DNA from: Nitrospirota bacterium
GTDB taxonomy: Bacteria > Nitrospirota > UBA9217
Assembly (NCBI GenBank): GCA_035516965.1
Contig: DATIZR010000048.1
Location: 1-47,735, forward strand
Reading direction: 5' to 3'
DNA: 47,735 bases
The translations under genes were made by a program, and so were the position numbers. The notes under the pieces were generated by a model that did not search any database, was not told the DNA's origin, and was given only the letters and a program-made list of their open reading frames with translations. Of the stretch, positions 45,178 through 47,735 are shown piece by piece (within the stretch, counting starts at the first letter, position 1; each line of letters begins with the position of its first letter).

Positions 45178-46200
45178 CTATTCTCTCGTGAGAGAGGCAG
45201 CGTGGCGGGTCTTGATTTCTCTCAGGAGGCCTGCCTGAAGGTCCCGGCGCAGGAGGTCGGCCGGGTCCACGCCTTTTCGGGAGTCCTCCTTCAGACGGTT
45301 GTTCTCTTCGTCGAATGCCGCAAGGTCATAGCCCGTGAACATCATCTCTTTATCTTCCCGCACATAGGTCCGTTCATATCCCAGCGCGTCGAGTACGCGG
45401 CCTGCGACCGACTCGAAGATGCGTATGTCCCGTTCGCTGGCTTCCCGGAGGAACTTCCGGCTGTTGTTGCTCAGGACCGGCTTTGTCACATTGCTCCACA
45501 GGTCGCTCGAGGAAGCTGCGCGTTTCGCTTCGTCGGTGCCGTGGTAGTCGAGCATGGACTCGCGGTAGGGTACGCCCAGGAATGCGCAGATCCTCCGTGC
45601 GGTCGCCCCGGGGTTTCCACTCAGCTCCTCGTAGCTCACGCCGAGGAAGCGGGCAGGATCGATGGTGCGCTGGTACTTTAATGCCAGATCCTGGGTCGCT
45701 GCCCATTCTTTTGCAATATGGTAAAAGTGTTTCTCTCCAACTACGGCCTTCCGGAACGAGAGGGCCACGTCGCGGCCGTCGCGGTATAGGTAGATGTAAC
45801 GGGGATCGCGGAAGTATGCCTCTATCTGGGGCACATAATGGATGTTCGCAAGGCTCTTGCAGCACCAGGTCGCTGCTCCTTTGGCTTCGGCGCAGACGTC
45901 GTATACGGCGCCATGGATCGCCACAAGGCTGTGCTCCCGGCACCGCCCGGCGACATCACTCCTGTCCAGCCGGACCCCTTCCCACGCCACGGGGTTGAGC
46001 TCCACCAGGCGGCAGACGTCCTCCACGAGCTGCATGAAATCATCACGCCGGGAGAGGTCTCCGTAGCTTGCGACAAGCGGCATCATGCGCTGCAGGATAT
46101 GCGGCGGATGGGGCGCCGCAATCTCCGGGAGCTGGTTCAGCATGAGTCGCAGCAGGTTCGAGCCGGACCGTTGGGTGCCTATCATGAATATGGGTCTCAT
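45178..46200 (-). CDS. PAPS-dependent sulfotransferase family protein (copy 2)
   Basis: A 340-residue sulfotransferase closely related to copy 1 along its whole length. The 5'-phosphosulfate loop FMIGTQRSGSNLL and the 3'-phosphate region YIYLYRDGRDVALSF are both intact, as are long shared blocks such as EIAAPHPPHILQR and ATWCCKSLANI. AGGAGG supports the ATG at 46200. The 135-nt gap to the CHR transporter gene upstream holds a small hairpin (ACACAC-AGAA-GTGTGT, 46234-46249). The gene is convergent with phoR. Acceptor unknown. Confidence 0.88.
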   Translation of the reverse strand: MRPIFMIGTQRSGSNLLRLMLNQLPEIAAPHPPHILQRMMPLVASYGDLSRRDDFMQLVEDVCRLVELNPVAWEGVRLDRSDVAGRCREHSLVAIHGAVYDVCAEAKGAATWCCKSLANIHYVPQIEAYFRDPRYIYLYRDGRDVALSFRKAVVGEKHFYHIAKEWAATQDLALKYQRTIDPARFLGVSYEELSGNPGATARRICAFLGVPYRESMLDYHGTDEAKRAASSSDLWSNVTKPVLSNNSRKFLREASERDIRIFESVAGRVLDALGYERTYVREDKEMMFTGYDLAAFDEENNRLKEDSRKGVDPADLLRRDLQAGLLREIKTRHAASLTRE

Positions 46201-46335
46201 GGCGATATCCTCCTGAATTGGTCGTTGTACATGACACACAGAAGTGTGTTCACATGCTTCTGCATATTGCCAGGAACACTGGCCGCTCGTTGACCGGGCT
46301 CCGTGCTCCCTCGCTCCCGTGGCGAATCCCAGGCG

Positions 46336-47580
46336 TCAATACAGCAGCAGTCCGGCGATCCCCGCAGCAGGGATGATCCAAACGACCTCCACCTTGAAGC
46401 GGAGCAGAGCGGCCAGCACCGCTGCAAAGATCACGAGCGACACCCAATTGTGCTGGGACGTCCGCCCGACGACGACGGCGGCCGCAGCGATCATGCCGAT
46501 GACCGCCGGCCGGATGCCCCGGAGACACGCCTTGATGGTATCCGATTTTTTGATCCGTTCGAAAAACCCGGTGCAGATTACCATCACGATCGCCGGCGGA
46601 GTAAAGATGCCGGCCGTTGCCGCCGCGGCTCCCGAGATCCCGGCCACCTTGTAGCCTATGAAGGCGGCACTGATCAGGATGGGCCCAGGCATTACCTGCC
46701 CGAGGGCGATACCATCGATGAACTCTTGGCGAGTGACCCACCCGTACCCGTCGACCACGGACTGCTGGATCAGGGGGATGAACACATACCCGCCGCCGAA
46801 AAGCAGCACGCTCATGCCGGCAAAGGTGATGAAAAGCTTGGCCGCGAGCGTCATGTTCAGGCCCAGCAACGGCGCTGCGCCCGCCCAAATCGCCGGGAGC
46901 GGCTTCGCCGCGGGAGGACCTTGTGCATCGCCGTCGTTCCTCCCGCCGCTGGCTCCTGCTTTCCGGACGCTGGCCGGATTCTCCGGGAAAGAGGCTGATG
47001 ACGAAGCGGGGCGGAACAGGAACCATCCGGCAATCCCTCCGCCCGCAATGATAGACACCGTGATAAAGAAACCACCGACGCCGAGCAGAAGAAGGAAAGC
47101 CGCAAGCGCAATGACGACTTCGGCAGCGCCCTTGATGGTCTTGGTGCTCATGTTCCATGCAGCGGTCGCGATGATAGCGGCGATCGCGGGCAGGAAGCCC
47201 TTGAAGAGTTTACCCACGACCGGCATCTGACCATAGTTGAAATAGGCATAGCTCAGGCCGACCATAAGCAGAAACGACGGAAGGACCACGCCGAGGACGC
47301 TTGCGAGCGCGCCGCGCCAGCCTCGCACCTTGTGACCCACGAAGGCCACGACGTTCACCGCGACCGGCCCGGGCAGGATGGTAGCAAGCGAAATGCCGTC
47401 GAGCATGTCCTCCTGCTTGAGCCACTGCCTGCGTTCCACGGCGTAGTTCTGCACGACCGAAATGAGCGCCATGAAACCGCCGCCGAAAGCCGTACTTCCG
47501 ATCTTCAGGAATGTCAGGAACAGTTCCCCGATCGATACTTTCCGGTCGGGGGTTGAAATAGTCACCGCTAATGTCTCCAT
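46336..47580 (-). CDS. CHR-family (chromate/sulfate) transporter, two-domain (copy 2)
   Basis: A 414-residue paralogue of the protein at 27427-28659. The N-half has IGSTAFGGGFMAL and ATILPGPVAVNVVAFVGHKVRG and the C-half LLFGGGYVFIPLIQ and QVMPGPILISAAFIGYKVAG. The hydrophilic linker in the middle differs most from copy 1. AGGGGA lies about 8 nt before the ATG. It starts 15 nt after the stop of the partial gene at the window edge, so the two are probably one operon with the sulfotransferase downstream. Confidence 0.9.
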   Translation of the reverse strand: METLAVTISTPDRKVSIGELFLTFLKIGSTAFGGGFMALISVVQNYAVERRQWLKQEDMLDGISLATILPGPVAVNVVAFVGHKVRGWRGALASVLGVVLPSFLLMVGLSYAYFNYGQMPVVGKLFKGFLPAIAAIIATAAWNMSTKTIKGAAEVVIALAAFLLLLGVGGFFITVSIIAGGGIAGWFLFRPASSSASFPENPASVRKAGASGGRNDGDAQGPPAAKPLPAIWAGAAPLLGLNMTLAAKLFITFAGMSVLLFGGGYVFIPLIQQSVVDGYGWVTRQEFIDGIALGQVMPGPILISAAFIGYKVAGISGAAAATAGIFTPPAIVMVICTGFFERIKKSDTIKACLRGIRPAVIGMIAAAAVVVGRTSQHNWVSLVIFAAVLAALLRFKVEVVWIIPAAGIAGLLLY

Positions 47581-47595
47581 GGTCGTATCCCCTAG

Positions 47596-47735
47596 TTATT
47601 GATGGGCCGGGAGCCGGTAGCCCAGAGATTCCCCGATGACCGCCCCGCTGACCGGTGATTCCCGCTCTACGAATCCCTGCTCTTCCAGGAATGCGATGAT
47701 CGCGCGGGCGCTCGCTTCGGGGGAGTCACTCGTGG
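47596..47735 (-). CDS. C-terminal fragment of a gene, probable APS kinase (partial)
   Basis: The window cuts this minus-strand frame; only 45 codons before the TAA (47598-47596) are present. They read TSDSPEASARAIIAFLEEQG and then continue about 25 more residues to LPAHQ. The first part matches the last helix of adenylyl-sulfate kinases, which end in a pattern like T-x-x-SPE-x-A-x-x-I-x-x-LE-x-x-G. An ATP sulfurylase/APS kinase fusion would also end so. The tail beyond this helix is unusual. Fifteen nt separate it from the CHR transporter gene. The identification rests on a short stretch, so it is a suggestion. Confidence 0.4.
   Translation of the reverse strand, partial: TSDSPEASARAIIAFLEEQGFVERESPVSGAVIGESLGYRLPAHQ

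Overview
The window is about 60% G+C by eye, densely coded and entirely chromosomal in character. It has no tRNA, rRNA, CRISPR array, phage or intact insertion sequence that I can see. A lipoprotein secretin, a type IV pilus/type II secretion-like assembly operon, periplasmic HtrA and M16 proteases and a periplasmic chaperone-like protein indicate a Gram-negative (diderm) bacterium. The gene mix (class I aldolase with acetate kinase and phosphoketolase, GatCAB amidotransferase, a cohesin-tailed secretin, paired small cupredoxins, a sulfurylase/APS-kinase fusion) fits an environmental Nitrospirota- or deltaproteobacteria-like lineage. No marker here settles the phylum.

Layout. 1-700: two small minus-strand genes (LapA-like membrane protein, heavy-metal-associated domain protein). 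825-5510: minus-strand operon of class I fructose-bisphosphate aldolase, acetate kinase and phosphoketolase, the last two overlapping by ATGA, which can turn sugar phosphates into acetyl phosphate and then ATP. 5839-6976: HAD hydrolase and a secreted cupredoxin. 7195-11429: HtrA/DegP protease and an M16 metalloprotease on the plus strand. 11526-13913: a DEAD-box RNA helicase behind a long structured leader, an RRM RNA-binding protein and, directly after it, a decayed bS21 (rpsU) gene. 14204-16378: M20 dipeptidase and a pseudo-receiver/PilZ protein. 16489-23360: minus-strand run of a PpiD-like protein, gatB, gatA, panD, gatC and a UvrD/PcrA helicase. 23665-28659: minus-strand chemoreceptor, PhnD-like binding protein, sulfotransferase and CHR-family (chromate/sulfate) transporter. 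29391-31181: ATP sulfurylase/APS kinase fusion on the plus strand. 31333-35294: glmS, glmU and a DUF502 membrane protein. 35558-41458: pilMNO, a PilP-like protein, the secretin and two pseudopilins. 41497-42437: a b561/DUF4079-like membrane protein and a second cupredoxin. 42576-45021: phoB-phoR-like two-component system. 45178-47735: a second sulfotransferase, a second CHR transporter and, at the window edge, the C-terminus of a probable APS kinase.

The most notable pattern is a module that occurs twice: CHR transporter followed by a sulfotransferase, same order and strand, each next to an enzyme that makes (copy 1) or probably makes (copy 2) PAPS, the sulfotransferase cosubstrate. This reads as a sulfate uptake or oxyanion transport, PAPS synthesis and sulfation unit whose product is unknown. 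Copy 1 is also followed by an oxyanion-type binding protein and a chemoreceptor. Secondary points are the rbp-rpsU relic, short intergenic repeats of about 10-bp period around the gat-panD genes, hairpins in the htrA-M16 and helicase leaders, and two well-spaced sigma70-type promoters that would give leaderless or nearly leaderless mRNAs for the DUF502 gene and pilM.
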